The notes under the pieces: generated by a model
What the model saw: only the letters and a program-made list of their open reading frames with translations
Told to the model about the DNA's origin: nothing
Database searches by the model: none
DNA from: Sulfopaludibacter sp035606355
GTDB taxonomy: Bacteria; Acidobacteriota; Terriglobia; Bryobacterales; Bryobacteraceae
Reading direction: 5' to 3'
DNA length: 64,000 nt
Assembly (NCBI GenBank): GCA_035606355.1
Contig: DATNFO010000075.1
Span: 8,867-72,866, forward strand
Part shown: positions 1-7,910 of the stretch, one piece after another
Position numbering within the stretch: the first letter of the stretch is position 1
How the letters are laid out: each line of letters opens with the position of its first letter
Made by a program: the position numbers and the translations under genes

Positions 1-1249
1 CTTCGATGCGGTTCCCCTGGATATCGACGCCGGCCGTGAGCACGCCGACTTGCGCCGGAATCGTCGGCCCGTACGCTTCACACCGCGTGAGCAACGTAGC
101 CGCATCAGCTTGCGCCTCTGCCGGATCTTCCCAGGCTTCGCCGAGTTTCAAGTTGACGAACGTTTTCTTGGCGATCGGCTTATCGTGCACCAACTCGTAT
201 TGCGCCGCGAGATTCGCCCAGGAGCTTTCCGGCCACCCGTACGGATAAATCAGGGCGTTCATGTGATACGAGCGAATCTTGCCGCCTCCGTTACCTGGAG
301 CCGAAGGCTGCCACTCGCCGTGCAACAGCGCTTCGGTTTTCTGCCATTCCGCGAACCTACCGACGCACCGCTCGCACTCGTACAACACCGTTGAGGGCTG
401 GCCCTTATCCCAACGCAAGCCACCGGGTTGGCCGGTCTTTACGCGATCGGCACCGAGGATCAATGGTTGCTTGTGTCCGCAGAGAGGGCACGGCACACAA
501 AACTGATTTTGATCGCCCGCAAGATACCAGCGATCGATGTTCGACCGGCCCTTCAGCGTAGGCGTGGAACACAGGCCGATCTTGCGATTCGCGAACGTGC
601 CGGTACGCTGAATGAGCAGATCCAGCGGGTTGCCCTCTTTGTCGAGATCTTCGGGATAGCCGTCGATCTCATCGGCGATGATAAACCGGCTCGGGTACGA
701 GCGCAGGTCCGGCCCCGAGTTCGCGCCGGCAAAGACGAGCGAGTCCCTGCCTTCGCCGAATTCCTTGAGCTGCGTCGTATTCGACGCGTCGCGGCTTCGC
801 GGCTCGGCGACGATCGCCCTCAGCACCGGGGTGACATCCACCATGCGGTCGAACCGCGTGCGGACGAATTTTTTTGCACTGCCGATTGTCGGCAGCACCA
901 TCATGGTGCTATCCGGATGCTGATGCATCCAGCATCCGAGGGCGTTGAGCAAAATCTCCGTGCCGGCGCCCTGCGCAGCTTTTTTGATGGCGACGATTTC
1001 GCACGGGTCCGACGGGGTAAGCCGGTCCATGATTTCGCGCGTGTACGGCACCCGTTCGGTTCGCCACTCGCCCGGCCAGGGCGACGGCTTACCCACCACG
1101 CGGTAGGCGTCCGCCCATTCAGAGACGGTGATTTCCGGCTCAGGGCGAAGCCCGGCGCAGAAAGCGCTAGCTACCAGTGCCGCTGCTACACTCGACACTT
1201 TCCACCAGGGCTTTCTGCTGCGCTTCGATTTCGCGAATAATGCGTTCAT
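1..1249 (-). CDS. Phage terminase large subunit, GpA family (C-terminal part off the window)
   Basis: This would be the ATPase-nuclease motor that packages and cuts phage DNA. About 416 codons are visible; the 3' end is beyond base 1. The N-terminal region reads PEITVSEWADAYRVV, typical of GpA-type terminases (COG5525 family). A degenerate Walker A-like stretch, IKKAAQGAGTEILL, lies near residues 87-100. The Walker B-like ADEIDGYP is near 192-199, and a zinc-knuckle-like CPLCGHK followed by a CERC pair is near residue 250 onward. The ATG at 1249 overlaps the upstream small-terminase gene by 83 bases. A GTG at 1198 with a 32-base overlap is an alternative start that keeps all conserved sequence. 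It lies directly downstream of the small-terminase-like gene, as expected for a packaging module. Confidence 0.9.
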   Translation of the reverse strand, partial: MNALFAKSKRSRKPWWKVSSVAAALVASAFCAGLRPEPEITVSEWADAYRVVGKPSPWPGEWRTERVPYTREIMDRLTPSDPCEIVAIKKAAQGAGTEILLNALGCWMHQHPDSTMMVLPTIGSAKKFVRTRFDRMVDVTPVLRAIVAEPRSRDASNTTQLKEFGEGRDSLVFAGANSGPDLRSYPSRFIIADEIDGYPEDLDKEGNPLDLLIQRTGTFANRKIGLCSTPTLKGRSNIDRWYLAGDQNQFCVPCPLCGHKQPLILGADRVKTGQPGGLRWDKGQPSTVLYECERCVGRFAEWQKTEALLHGEWQPSAPGNGGGKIRSYHMNALIYPYGWPESSWANLAAQYELVHDKPIAKKTFVNLKLGEAWEDPAEAQADAATLLTRCEAYGPTIPAQVGVLTAGVDIQGNRIE

Positions 1250-1910
1250 CGTGCTGCCTGAGAATCTGACTGACCCGCATTTCGATTTCTTTCACATCGG
1301 TGAGCCCGGCCACGGCCTGGGCAATCTGAGATGGCGCCTGCTTGCGCACGCTGGCGCAAATCCTCCCGATCTCCCGGTATGACTTCCGGGCTTCGTCGGT
1401 TCGGATCGAAAGCCCGCGCTCTTGCTCCCACTTGGCCTGCTCGCGCCACGTCGTGATCCAAGCCATCCGCCGGCGAGCTTCCGCGAAGCTTTCTCCGTCG
1501 ATGACTTCCCCACCCGCCGAAGGCCATTGCTCGTTTCGCGGCGGAGGTACCGGCCAGCCGTCCCAGTCGGGGGCTGGCGGCCGGCCATTCGTTCCCGGGG
1601 CCGACAGCGGCGTCAAAGCCAGCGGCGCTCGAGGGCCGCCCGTCGTGGCGTCCGTCGACACCAGAGCCGGCGACGCTGCAGGCGGCAACACTTCCGGGTT
1701 GAGCAGAGGCGGCGGCGGCGGCACCGGCGCTGCCGCTTCCTGCCGTTGCTTCGCCGGGTCCGAGTTCGCCGCCCAGGCCTTGTCGGCTTCCTCGGAGTCG
1801 ATCCGGCTGTCTTCCGTCTTCCGGATGCGTCCGCTGGCGATGGCTTTCTGCACGGCGGCGAGCGAGCAGCCGCGATGGCGCGAGTACTCGCGCAGACCCA
1901 TCACCGGCAT
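1167..1910 (-). CDS. Phage small terminase-like DNA-binding protein
   Basis: A 247-residue protein. Residues 1-60 (MPVMGLREYSRHRGCSLAAV onward) look like a helix-turn-helix of the kind found just before GpA terminases, where it is often annotated as a packaging protein or element of external origin. The middle (about residues 55-125) is rich in Pro and Ala and probably disordered. The C-terminal third is charged and helical and may mediate oligomerisation. It is followed immediately by, and overlaps, the large terminase. A GGTGG ribosome-binding site lies 7 bases before the ATG, inside a direct repeat (1913-1963). The role in packaging-site recognition is inferred from position and the N-terminal motif. 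Confidence 0.7.
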   Translation of the reverse strand: MPVMGLREYSRHRGCSLAAVQKAIASGRIRKTEDSRIDSEEADKAWAANSDPAKQRQEAAAPVPPPPPLLNPEVLPPAASPALVSTDATTGGPRAPLALTPLSAPGTNGRPPAPDWDGWPVPPPRNEQWPSAGGEVIDGESFAEARRRMAWITTWREQAKWEQERGLSIRTDEARKSYREIGRICASVRKQAPSQIAQAVAGLTDVKEIEMRVSQILRQHDERIIREIEAQQKALVESVECSSGTGS

Positions 1911-1912
1911 GA

Positions 1913-1963
1913 CTGACCACCGACAACCGCATAGTATTTAAGCTGACCACCCACCGACAACCG
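1913..1963. repeat. Two direct repeats upstream of the small terminase gene
   Basis: CTGACCACCGACAACCG (1913-1929) recurs as a slightly longer copy at 1943-1963 with four extra bases inserted in the middle. The copies start 30 bases apart, about three helical turns. A shorter related piece (ACGGTTGTC in the opposite orientation) occurs near 2075. The first copy covers the ribosome-binding site of the small terminase gene. These could be operator or packaging-recognition (cos/pac) sites; the sequence alone does not decide. Confidence 0.45.
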
Positions 1964-2074
1964 ACCCACAAACGCTGTGCTGACATCAATTTACCTGCGC
2001 GCGCCAAAACCGCCCGAAAGGACCCGCGCTCTTAACCGAAACCTCCCCGTTAAGTGCACACGCATGCACGGTTG

Positions 2075-2452
2075 TCATCCGATCAGCGCCTTCCACACGG
2101 CCTTGCCGAGCAGGGTAAGACCCGAGCCGATCGCCAGCATCACGACTGGCCGAACCCACTGCGCCCAGCGTGCCGAGGTGCGCGCCGCACTTTCCCGGGC
2201 CGCTTTCCGGGCGGCGGACTCGGCTTCGAGGTTGGCCACTCGGGCGCCCAGGTCCGCTACCTGCGCCATCGCCGGGTTGGCCTTGAGAGCGGCCAAATCC
2301 CGGCTGGCCTCATCCATGCTTTTCCACAACTTCGCGACGCTACTGGTCTGCCGGTCAACATTCTGCGCCAGGCCTTCGACCGTGGCGATGAGCTTGCCAA
2401 GCTGCCCTGTAACTTCTAGCTGCCAAGTGTGCAGCGATTCCAGATCGGACAT
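2075..2452 (-). CDS. Small phage coiled-coil membrane protein, unknown function
   Basis: A 125-residue protein starting MSDLESLHTWQLEVTG. Residues 10-90 have long heptad-like stretches without helix breakers, suggesting a coiled coil. Residues about 100-120 (WVRPVVMLAIGSGLTLLGKA) form one hydrophobic helix near the C terminus. This layout resembles small phage proteins encoded next to lysis or packaging genes, but no family is recognised. The ATG at 2452 lies 7 bases after the stop of the preceding gene; a longer upstream start would overlap that gene. A spanin or holin-accessory role is possible but unsupported. Confidence 0.55.
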   Translation of the reverse strand: MSDLESLHTWQLEVTGQLGKLIATVEGLAQNVDRQTSSVAKLWKSMDEASRDLAALKANPAMAQVADLGARVANLEAESAARKAARESAARTSARWAQWVRPVVMLAIGSGLTLLGKAVWKALIG

Positions 2453-2459
2453 GACCCTG

Positions 2460-2690
2460 TTAGCGCCTTCTGAGCAATGCGAAGAGCCGGGATTCGTCCG
2501 TGGCCTCAAAGATCACCCGCATTGCCCGCTTGTCTTTCCGTCGGATGACTAGCTTGCCGCCTTCCGCAGAATCGATTAGTTGAGCCACGCTCATCGTCAC
2601 GAAGGAATGGAAGCGCTGATTGATATACAGCGGAACCTCGCGCCCTTGAAGCATGCCACGTTCGACGGCGAGGTACTTGCCGCCTGTCAC
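2460..2690 (-). CDS. Hypothetical small phage protein
   Basis: A 76-residue basic protein of unknown function. The GTG at 2690 is chosen because it overlaps the TGA of the preceding gene (GTGA at 2687-2690), the same coupling used by many neighbours. A longer version would overlap the neighbour by 43 bases. The C terminus carries clusters of basic residues (VIRRKDKRAMRV; RLFALLRRR). No domain is recognised. Confidence 0.5.
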   Translation of the reverse strand: MTGGKYLAVERGMLQGREVPLYINQRFHSFVTMSVAQLIDSAEGGKLVIRRKDKRAMRVIFEATDESRLFALLRRR

Positions 2691-3052
2691 CGCCCGACCG
2701 CTTTCCGGCGAACCAACTTCCCCCCGCAATCGGTGATTGCCTGGAGAAAGATTGCCTGATCGTCGGGATGGATGCGGCGAAACTGCATCACATGCCCTCG
2801 GATGATCTCGCCGTCACGCATTGTTTCAACGCGCGTGTATCGCTGCCCCATATAGTCAGCGATTCGCGGCATAGACGGCGGCTTAATGGGTTTGCCGGGC
2901 GTCGCGTTCTGGATCTCCATTACGCGGCCCTTGCGAACCTTGCGAACTCGCCATCCGTTGTGAAGCAGCTTCACTGCCTCGGTTGAAGTCACGCTCCGGA
3001 CGCCGTGCCCGGAACTGTAAACGTAGACAACTGCCGCTAATTGAATCGTCAT
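2687..3052 (-). CDS. Hypothetical small phage protein
   Basis: A 121-residue protein starting MTIQLAAVVYVYSSGHGVRS. It has an N-terminal hydrophobic beta-rich stretch and a basic middle (WRVRKVRKGRVMEI), but no recognised family. It is the first gene after the 589-base intergenic region and so is likely the first gene of the leftward packaging-side transcript. It is coupled to the next gene by GTGA. The ATG at 3052 is preferred over upstream starts that would extend into a region with a stable hairpin (3102-3123). Confidence 0.5.
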   Translation of the reverse strand: MTIQLAAVVYVYSSGHGVRSVTSTEAVKLLHNGWRVRKVRKGRVMEIQNATPGKPIKPPSMPRIADYMGQRYTRVETMRDGEIIRGHVMQFRRIHPDDQAIFLQAITDCGGKLVRRKAVGR

Positions 3053-3101
3053 GAGACATTTGCGGCGAAGTGAAGCCAGCGGTTGGTAGGGTTGACGCTG
3101 G

Positions 3102-3123
3102 TGCGAGGGACGAATCCCCCGCA
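3102..3123 (-). other. RNA hairpin with UUCG tetraloop in the leader of the packaging-side transcript
   Basis: On the minus strand TGCGGGGGA and TCCCTCGCA pair over nine positions (one G-U) around a TTCG loop, a very stable RNA hairpin. No T-run follows, so it is not a standard terminator. It lies about 50 bases before the start at 3052 and could stabilise the leader or be a phage regulatory site. The end resembles a tRNA 3' region, but no tRNA fold is present. Confidence 0.5.
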
Positions 3124-3233
3124 AAGTGAACGACCGGAATTTCAACGGCACCCGGCAGCCTACTACTTAAAGACCCGTTCCGGCCTTTTTACAACCGAAG
3201 CGTCGGTAGTTCGGGCTACCGTGCTCCTATTCA

Positions 3234-3263
3234 CTATTAGCCGATCTCATGAGTGAAAGTCAA
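3234..3263 (-). promoter_or_regulatory. Candidate promoter for the leftward small-gene/terminase transcript
   Basis: On the minus strand TTGACT (3263-3258) is followed after 18 bases by TAATAG (3239-3234). The -35 box matches at five of six positions, but the -10 is weak. An imperfect inverted repeat (GAGTGA at 3251-3256 with TCACTC at 3290-3295, plus internal AAAACA/TGTTTT) straddles the -35 and could be an operator. It lies between the GGWCC array and the first downstream gene. Confidence 0.4.
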
Positions 3264-3306
3264 AACATTTTTGTAATTAGTTGTTTTACTCACTCAGATC
3301 AAGTTA

Positions 3307-3641
3307 GGTCCACACTGGACCGCATGTGGACCGCATCTTACATGGCTTCTAACTACCTCATTCTAATTGTTAGGTCCGGTAGGTCCGTATGGTCCATGTT
3401 ATACGCGCACATATAACAAACATAATTGGTGAATGAGGGGAATGTAAGAGCATTTTCGAGCAGGGACTTTCGTCGAGCGAAAAAGGGTAGGGGAAAAACG
3501 CCGGGCGAGAAAATGCGCGTGAAATGAAAATCGTATATACGCGCGGGCGCAAGGACCATACGGACCTAACGGACCTATCGCTTATTTTGTTTGACTTACA
3601 GCGGGCCTGAGATGCGGTCCACATGCGGTCCAGGCCGGACC
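3307..3641. repeat. 335-bp exactly symmetric array of twelve GGWCC motifs; candidate phage origin or partition/operator site
   Basis: GGTCC/GGACC motifs start at 3307, 3317, 3328, 3373, 3382 and 3391, and again at 3553, 3562, 3571, 3616, 3627 and 3637. The second set is the mirror image of the first about position 3474. Both inner triplets have 9-base spacing and both inner-outer gaps are exactly 40 bases. The outer arms share a 24-base inverted repeat (containing ATGCGGTCCACATGCGGTCC) and the inner arms share GGACCATACGGACCTA. A small palindrome (TTTCG/CGAAA, 3468-3482) sits within one base of the dyad centre. The core is AT-richer than the surroundings and has no convincing gene. It abuts the methylase stop codon and lies 1.2 kb from the primase-helicase gene, so an origin of replication is the leading guess. 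Confidence 0.85.
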
Positions 3642-4610
3642 TTAAGAGGAGGGAATATCTACACGGTCGAGCTTGGGGCTTACGCCCCGCGCGTCATCAG
3701 TAGCGGCGGCGGTCGACGACAGCGCCATCAACAACGCTTGCCGTTCCAGGCGGTTCATCTTGCCGAGTTTCGCGGTCCACCGACGAGACTTGCGGCGGAT
3801 GCGCTCCCGATCGCGCTTGTTGTCACCCAGGTAACGGTAGTCGTGGAGCTCAATCGGTTCGGCGAAGTTAGCCCAGCAACACTCTGACACCGGCCCGCGC
3901 CGGGTTTGCGCCGTGTACTCGATGCGGTGCCAGCCGGCGAGCTCGCGGTCATAGAGGGTTGAAGCGTAGCCGCTGATCAGCACGCAACAGGGAAGGCGGA
4001 GCACGATCCGGAGCAACTCGCGGTGCTGTGTCCCCGTCATCTCATGCTGGTAGAGGGATAAGTCGCGCCGTGTCGCGTGCAGGTACGGTGGATCGCAGTA
4101 CACGAGTTCACGGCCGGTCCAGCCATAAGACCGTAGCCATTCAAGCGCATCCACACATTCAAAACGGAAATCGAGGTCGAATCCGGCGGCGCTGCAGCGA
4201 TCGCCACAGCCGCCTGGTGTGGCGGCTGTGGCCAGCAGTCGCTCTGTTCGGCGACGGGATCCGGTGACGCTCGATCGCGCGACGCTCGATGCAGCGACTC
4301 TGCCGGCGCAGTCGCCGGGTCTTGCGCCAGGCGCCGGCGCAGGCCGCGGCGCCCCCATTGCCGGGCTGCCGAACATTTTCAGCATCCCGGCTGGACCGTC
4401 CCACGCGGCAATCACGTCCGGATCGATGTCGAGACCGATATTCACTCGGGCCGGCCGCTTGCGCAGCATGACAGCACCGCCGCCCAGGAAGGGCTCGATA
4501 TAGACCTCGTGCGGCGGCATGAGGTTGATGATTTTCTGATATACTCCCGCGCCGCCCTTGCCGCCCATGTAACCGCCGAGTTGGAAACGCCGGACTTCGT
4601 TCGGTCTCAT
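3642..4610 (-). CDS. D12-class DNA N6-adenine methyltransferase (Dam-like)
   Basis: A 322-residue phage methyltransferase, predicted to transfer a methyl group from S-adenosylmethionine to adenine in DNA. Visible motifs are GGYMGGKGG (residues 12-20) and IEPFLGGGAV (38-47) for SAM binding, and the catalytic YCDPPY (171-176). Residues about 82-143, between the SAM and catalytic motifs, are an Ala/Pro/Arg-rich low-complexity insert where the target-recognition part usually lies. The ATG at 4610 forms an ATGA overlap with the upstream gene; an in-frame upstream extension would overlap that gene fully. No cognate restriction gene is seen, so a solitary protective or regulatory methylase is likely. 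The stop codon touches the GGWCC array, whose sites could be checked as its targets. Confidence 0.88.
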   Translation of the reverse strand: MRPNEVRRFQLGGYMGGKGGAGVYQKIINLMPPHEVYIEPFLGGGAVMLRKRPARVNIGLDIDPDVIAAWDGPAGMLKMFGSPAMGAPRPAPAPGARPGDCAGRVAASSVARSSVTGSRRRTERLLATAATPGGCGDRCSAAGFDLDFRFECVDALEWLRSYGWTGRELVYCDPPYLHATRRDLSLYQHEMTGTQHRELLRIVLRLPCCVLISGYASTLYDRELAGWHRIEYTAQTRRGPVSECCWANFAEPIELHDYRYLGDNKRDRERIRRKSRRWTAKLGKMNRLERQALLMALSSTAAATDDARGVSPKLDRVDIPSS

Positions 4611-4822
4611 GCGCCCAGCACTCGCTTTCCCTCCGCGGTCACGAGAAAGAAACGGCGTTCGCGCGAATCCAGCCACGTTTCGAGCAAGCCTCGATCGCAA
4701 AGCCCCTTGATCTCGCGCAACGGAATTCCTAACACCTTCGGGTCGCCTGTTTGCGAGGCATTCCAAACAGCGGCTAACACACTGCGTTCCCTCTGCTCGT
4801 CACCGGCAATCTGCGGGCTCAT
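4607..4822 (-). CDS. Small winged-helix-like protein
   Basis: A 71-residue protein. The pattern LREIKGLCDRGLLETWLD followed by RRFFLVTAEGKRVL resembles the helix-wing of small winged-helix proteins, but the family is not identified. It is coupled by ATGA at both ends (4819-4822 with the primase-helicase, 4607-4610 with the methylase), so it is co-translated with replication genes. It might be an accessory DNA-binding factor. Confidence 0.55.
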   Translation of the reverse strand: MSPQIAGDEQRERSVLAAVWNASQTGDPKVLGIPLREIKGLCDRGLLETWLDSRERRFFLVTAEGKRVLGA

Positions 4823-7464
4823 AGCAACCTCTCGCTCGACATCAGGAGTTCTTGCTGCGTAGCCGCGGCCTGTCTCGCCGCGTCGGTATATGGCCGATAT
4901 ACCCGAGGACGTGCGCCATCAGAGAGACGCGCTCGATGCTGTTTCCAACCCAAACGCTTGAGAATTGCAGCAACCCGATTGCCGTGCGTTTTCTCCTGCC
5001 TCGACGTAACAATATCCAGGCACTCAGGGCCAAGGATTTCCGTAACCGTAACCTCTTGCCGTGCGCCGCCCCGGAGATAGCCCATGATTTTTTCGTCCCA
5101 GGGATCGCTCTTTTGGCGCGCTGCGGTTTGGAGTCTCGCGGCCTCGATCACTTCCTTGTCATCGAGCCACCACGAAGCGCCGTCTTTGAACCGGTGGTAG
5201 GCCTCAGCCCATAGCTGGTCACGTTCGCGCGCCAGGGCGTCGAGGTTGATATCGCCGCATTCGACGGGCCAGAAACGGCGGTTTTCATCGTCCTGCAAGT
5301 ACTCTTCAAGGTTGACGGTTCCGGCGAAGATGCATTGCCGCGGAACGTCTACCAGTCGCCCGGCGTATGGAGGCCGGTAGCGTTCGACGGTACGCGACAT
5401 GAACGCTTTCACTTCTTCCACTTCGCTTTTCGTAATACTGCCCATCTCGCCGATTTCGATAATCCAGACCCCATGGGTTTGCATGCTCGCGTCTTTACTG
5501 CGCATCGCCTCAAGTTGATCGGTAAACCAATCGCCGCCAAGCACCTTTAAGGCGCTCGATTTTCGCTTGCCCTGCGGTCCTTCGAGCACAATTGCGCAAT
5601 CGGCCTTACAGCCCGGCCGCATGACGCGCGCCACCGCCGAGATGAGCCACTTCGCTCCAATGTGAGCAAGATACCCGGAGCCTTTCATCGGCTTATCTTC
5701 TACGGCTTTCGCGCCGCAAATGACTTCGAGCCACCTGTCAATGCGCCAGATTCCATCCCACTCCAGGCCGCGCAAGTAATCCCGTACCGGGTGAAATAAG
5801 CGCTCATATCCCACTGCTTCTGCCGCACGGCCGGCGATCTCGATAGAGACGTCAATGTCGTGGTGCTGGAGCCAGTCGGCGGCGAGCACGTCGTGACGGT
5901 TGCCCCACTTGCCTTCCGGCGCTCCCGTCGGCGGAGCTTTCTTTGCCCACGTCATCTCCGCGAATTCATCCCGCCAAATGACACCTTCCCATTCAGGCGC
6001 GTGCCGGAATGCCGTGATGGCGTTCGCTAAATTAGCGCGCGGCTGGCCATTGCCCGCCCGCAGCAGCAAACTGGTCCACGGCGGCCGGCCGCCGCCGGAT
6101 TCGCCGCCAGCGGCCGCGGCACGCTTCGTGCGGTCCTTAATCGCGATCGAGATGACTTTCGCGAGGCGCCGCGATTTCAGGCGGCCACCGAAGTAGTCTT
6201 CGAGCCGCGCTTCGGCCTTCGCGCGAGTCAGGGAGTCAGCCGCGGCAATGAGAGGCGCCAAGTCGTACGCCTGCTCAAGACAGCCCGGGCCGCCTTCGGC
6301 CTTCGATGCACGGTCCGCCTCAATCACTTCATCTACGGCCTTCAGGACGGTGTGTTGGGCTGCTTCATCGCTCCGGTTTTCATGCATCGCAGGCGGCGGC
6401 GCATCACTGTCCTGTGGATCGGTGGCATCACCTCGTTGAGTCGCTGCATCGAGCGGCCGGGCCCGGTGTTCATTCCGGCCCGGCATGCCGAGCAAGATCG
6501 GCGATTTCACATTGGCCGCGCACTGATTGCAGAACCGCGATCCGCCGAGAGAATGCCGGACTTTGTTGCACGTCGTCGGTCCGGCGTCGCGCAAGGCATG
6601 CTCCAGCTTCTTTGCCGTCTCGCGCGCGTTGTACCCGGAATGCGGAGAACTCAGTTCGTGGGCGAGCTGCTCCCCGTTTTCGCACCGCCCCAAAATCGCG
6701 AGCTGTGCATACCATTCCGGCTCACTCAGAGACTTCGCATTGTCGGCAGTCCAGCGCATCCACTCGCACTGGCGTAAGATCGCGCCGACGTCGGCAAGCG
6801 GCCACTTCGCGCCGCCCTGGTCGGGTTTCTTGCCCGCCGCTTTCGGCTGCTGGAGGCGCTGCTTGATTATGTCGACCAGCCAGGAAGGAGCGGGCGGCAG
6901 CTCGTCGGCCGGTTCGATGTCCCAAAAGTATGCTTCGCCTCGCGCGTGCGCGAATGACGGAGGCATAACCACATTGTGGTTTTCAAGCAAGACTTCGAGG
7001 CCAGGCTCGATCTCGATCATTCCCGGCGCATTCTCAACCCCGTCCGGCCACCGGAAATGCTCGTGCAGGCCCTTGCCGCCGGTGACGCACGTCGGACATT
7101 CCGGCAGTTTGCCGTGTTTTTCAATCAACGTGCCGCGCGCCCAATCGCCACCGTTGCGCGGATCTGTGTCTAACACCAAGCAGCCGGAGGCCCTTCCGGT
7201 AGCGATCCCTACATTCGCCATCGGCCAGGACTTCCACCACGCGCGTATCTTCTTTTCATCCGCGCTGGCGAGCTGCTCCCATTTGTTGAACCGCGGATGT
7301 TTGCCCGGAGTACGGCACGCGGCGAGCCCTTTCTCCGCACGCCAGCCGTCACAGGTGCATACTCCATCCGCCGTTAGATTGTGCAGCGGCATGACGCGCC
7401 ACCCGCGCCGTGCATAATCGAGCGCGGCTTCGAGCAGCGCGGCGGCCTGCGGATTCACGCTCAC
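4819..7464 (-). CDS. Phage primase-helicase: N-terminal PrimPol domain and C-terminal VirE-type ATPase
   Basis: An 881-residue replication protein. Residues 10-210 form a bifunctional primase-polymerase (PrimPol) domain, with PLHN and GKHPRFNKWEQ near the start, the acidic VLDTDPRNGG around residue 95, and the TGGKGLHEHF motif around 127. The central region is a charged linker. The C-terminal half matches virulence-associated E (VirE)-type phage helicases: the Walker A region reads LEGPQGKRKSSA near residues 626-637, followed by WIIEIGEM and FAGTVN. The Walker A has Arg where a Gly is usual (GxxGxGKS). It presumably primes and unwinds phage DNA and is the natural partner for the nearby GGWCC array. 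It overlaps both neighbours by ATGA. Confidence 0.85.
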   Translation of the reverse strand: MSVNPQAAALLEAALDYARRGWRVMPLHNLTADGVCTCDGWRAEKGLAACRTPGKHPRFNKWEQLASADEKKIRAWWKSWPMANVGIATGRASGCLVLDTDPRNGGDWARGTLIEKHGKLPECPTCVTGGKGLHEHFRWPDGVENAPGMIEIEPGLEVLLENHNVVMPPSFAHARGEAYFWDIEPADELPPAPSWLVDIIKQRLQQPKAAGKKPDQGGAKWPLADVGAILRQCEWMRWTADNAKSLSEPEWYAQLAILGRCENGEQLAHELSSPHSGYNARETAKKLEHALRDAGPTTCNKVRHSLGGSRFCNQCAANVKSPILLGMPGRNEHRARPLDAATQRGDATDPQDSDAPPPAMHENRSDEAAQHTVLKAVDEVIEADRASKAEGGPGCLEQAYDLAPLIAAADSLTRAKAEARLEDYFGGRLKSRRLAKVISIAIKDRTKRAAAAGGESGGGRPPWTSLLLRAGNGQPRANLANAITAFRHAPEWEGVIWRDEFAEMTWAKKAPPTGAPEGKWGNRHDVLAADWLQHHDIDVSIEIAGRAAEAVGYERLFHPVRDYLRGLEWDGIWRIDRWLEVICGAKAVEDKPMKGSGYLAHIGAKWLISAVARVMRPGCKADCAIVLEGPQGKRKSSALKVLGGDWFTDQLEAMRSKDASMQTHGVWIIEIGEMGSITKSEVEEVKAFMSRTVERYRPPYAGRLVDVPRQCIFAGTVNLEEYLQDDENRRFWPVECGDINLDALARERDQLWAEAYHRFKDGASWWLDDKEVIEAARLQTAARQKSDPWDEKIMGYLRGGARQEVTVTEILGPECLDIVTSRQEKTHGNRVAAILKRLGWKQHRARLSDGARPRVYRPYTDAARQAAATQQELLMSSERLL

Positions 7465-7664
7465 CGCGCCGCCCCCAGTGCCGCCTGTTGGACTTGTCGA
7501 GCCCGCTCAAACAGCGCGTACACGCGCCATTTCTCCCACGCGCGCGGCGAGGAAAACCAGCGGATCTCCCGTTCGAACTGGCACTCCGGACAGGGAAGGT
7601 AGCGGACCTCTTCGACCGGAAGCACCACCGGGTGGCCGCATTTCGGGCAAGGCAGCGTGATCAC
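7461..7664 (-). CDS. Small zinc-ribbon protein
   Basis: A 67-residue phage protein with two CPxC pairs, CPKCGHPV and CPECQFERE, separated by about 18 residues: a compact zinc ribbon. The C-terminal half is helical and charged. The GTG at 7664 is chosen because GTGA (7661-7664) couples it to the gene before it, and it overlaps the primase-helicase start by ATGA (7461-7464). It may assist replication or transcription by binding nucleic acid; no specific family is recognised. Confidence 0.65.
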   Translation of the reverse strand: MITLPCPKCGHPVVLPVEEVRYLPCPECQFEREIRWFSSPRAWEKWRVYALFERARQVQQAALGAAR

Positions 7665-7906
7665 GCGCGACTCCGGTTCGCCCACCTGGTCTGGGCCCCG
7701 CGCTTGTGGCACTCGCTGCGTTCCAGCGCCTGCCGTTCTGCCTGGCGAATCCGCATCCAGGCGTAGCGCTCCTCGCGCGTGCCGTTGCGATCGGGAGTGA
7801 CAGCGCCGGCGAGTTGCGCCTCGACGTCGGCACTCAAGCGGATAGGTTTATTGCGCCGCTCCGGCTGGTACATGTCGTGTGCGGCGCTGTGGTTTCGGAT
7901 ACCCAT
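7661..7906 (-). CDS. Hypothetical small phage protein
   Basis: An 81-residue Arg/Glu-rich protein of unknown function, likely helical through most of its length. The ATG at 7906 follows the stop of the upstream gene by four bases. A second ATG at 7873 is an alternative start. The C terminus (KRGAQTRWANRSRA) is strongly basic, consistent with nucleic-acid binding. Confidence 0.55.
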   Translation of the reverse strand: MGIRNHSAAHDMYQPERRNKPIRLSADVEAQLAGAVTPDRNGTREERYAWMRIRQAERQALERSECHKRGAQTRWANRSRA

Positions 7907-7910
7907 GGAT

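Noticed and set aside
428..1240. 270-codon plus-strand frame in the terminase region
   Set aside because: The minus strand encodes GpA terminase with several motifs; this is its shadow.
3095..3130. Sequence resembling a tRNA 3' end (TTCG loop followed by CCTCGCACCA on the minus strand)
   Set aside because: No anticodon or D arm can be folded upstream; it is a simple UUCG hairpin.
3353..3624. Two overlapping minus-strand frames of 68 and 84 codons inside the GGWCC array
   Set aside because: They have no ribosome-binding site, run through the symmetric repeats and have unnatural composition; the region is better read as a non-coding site.
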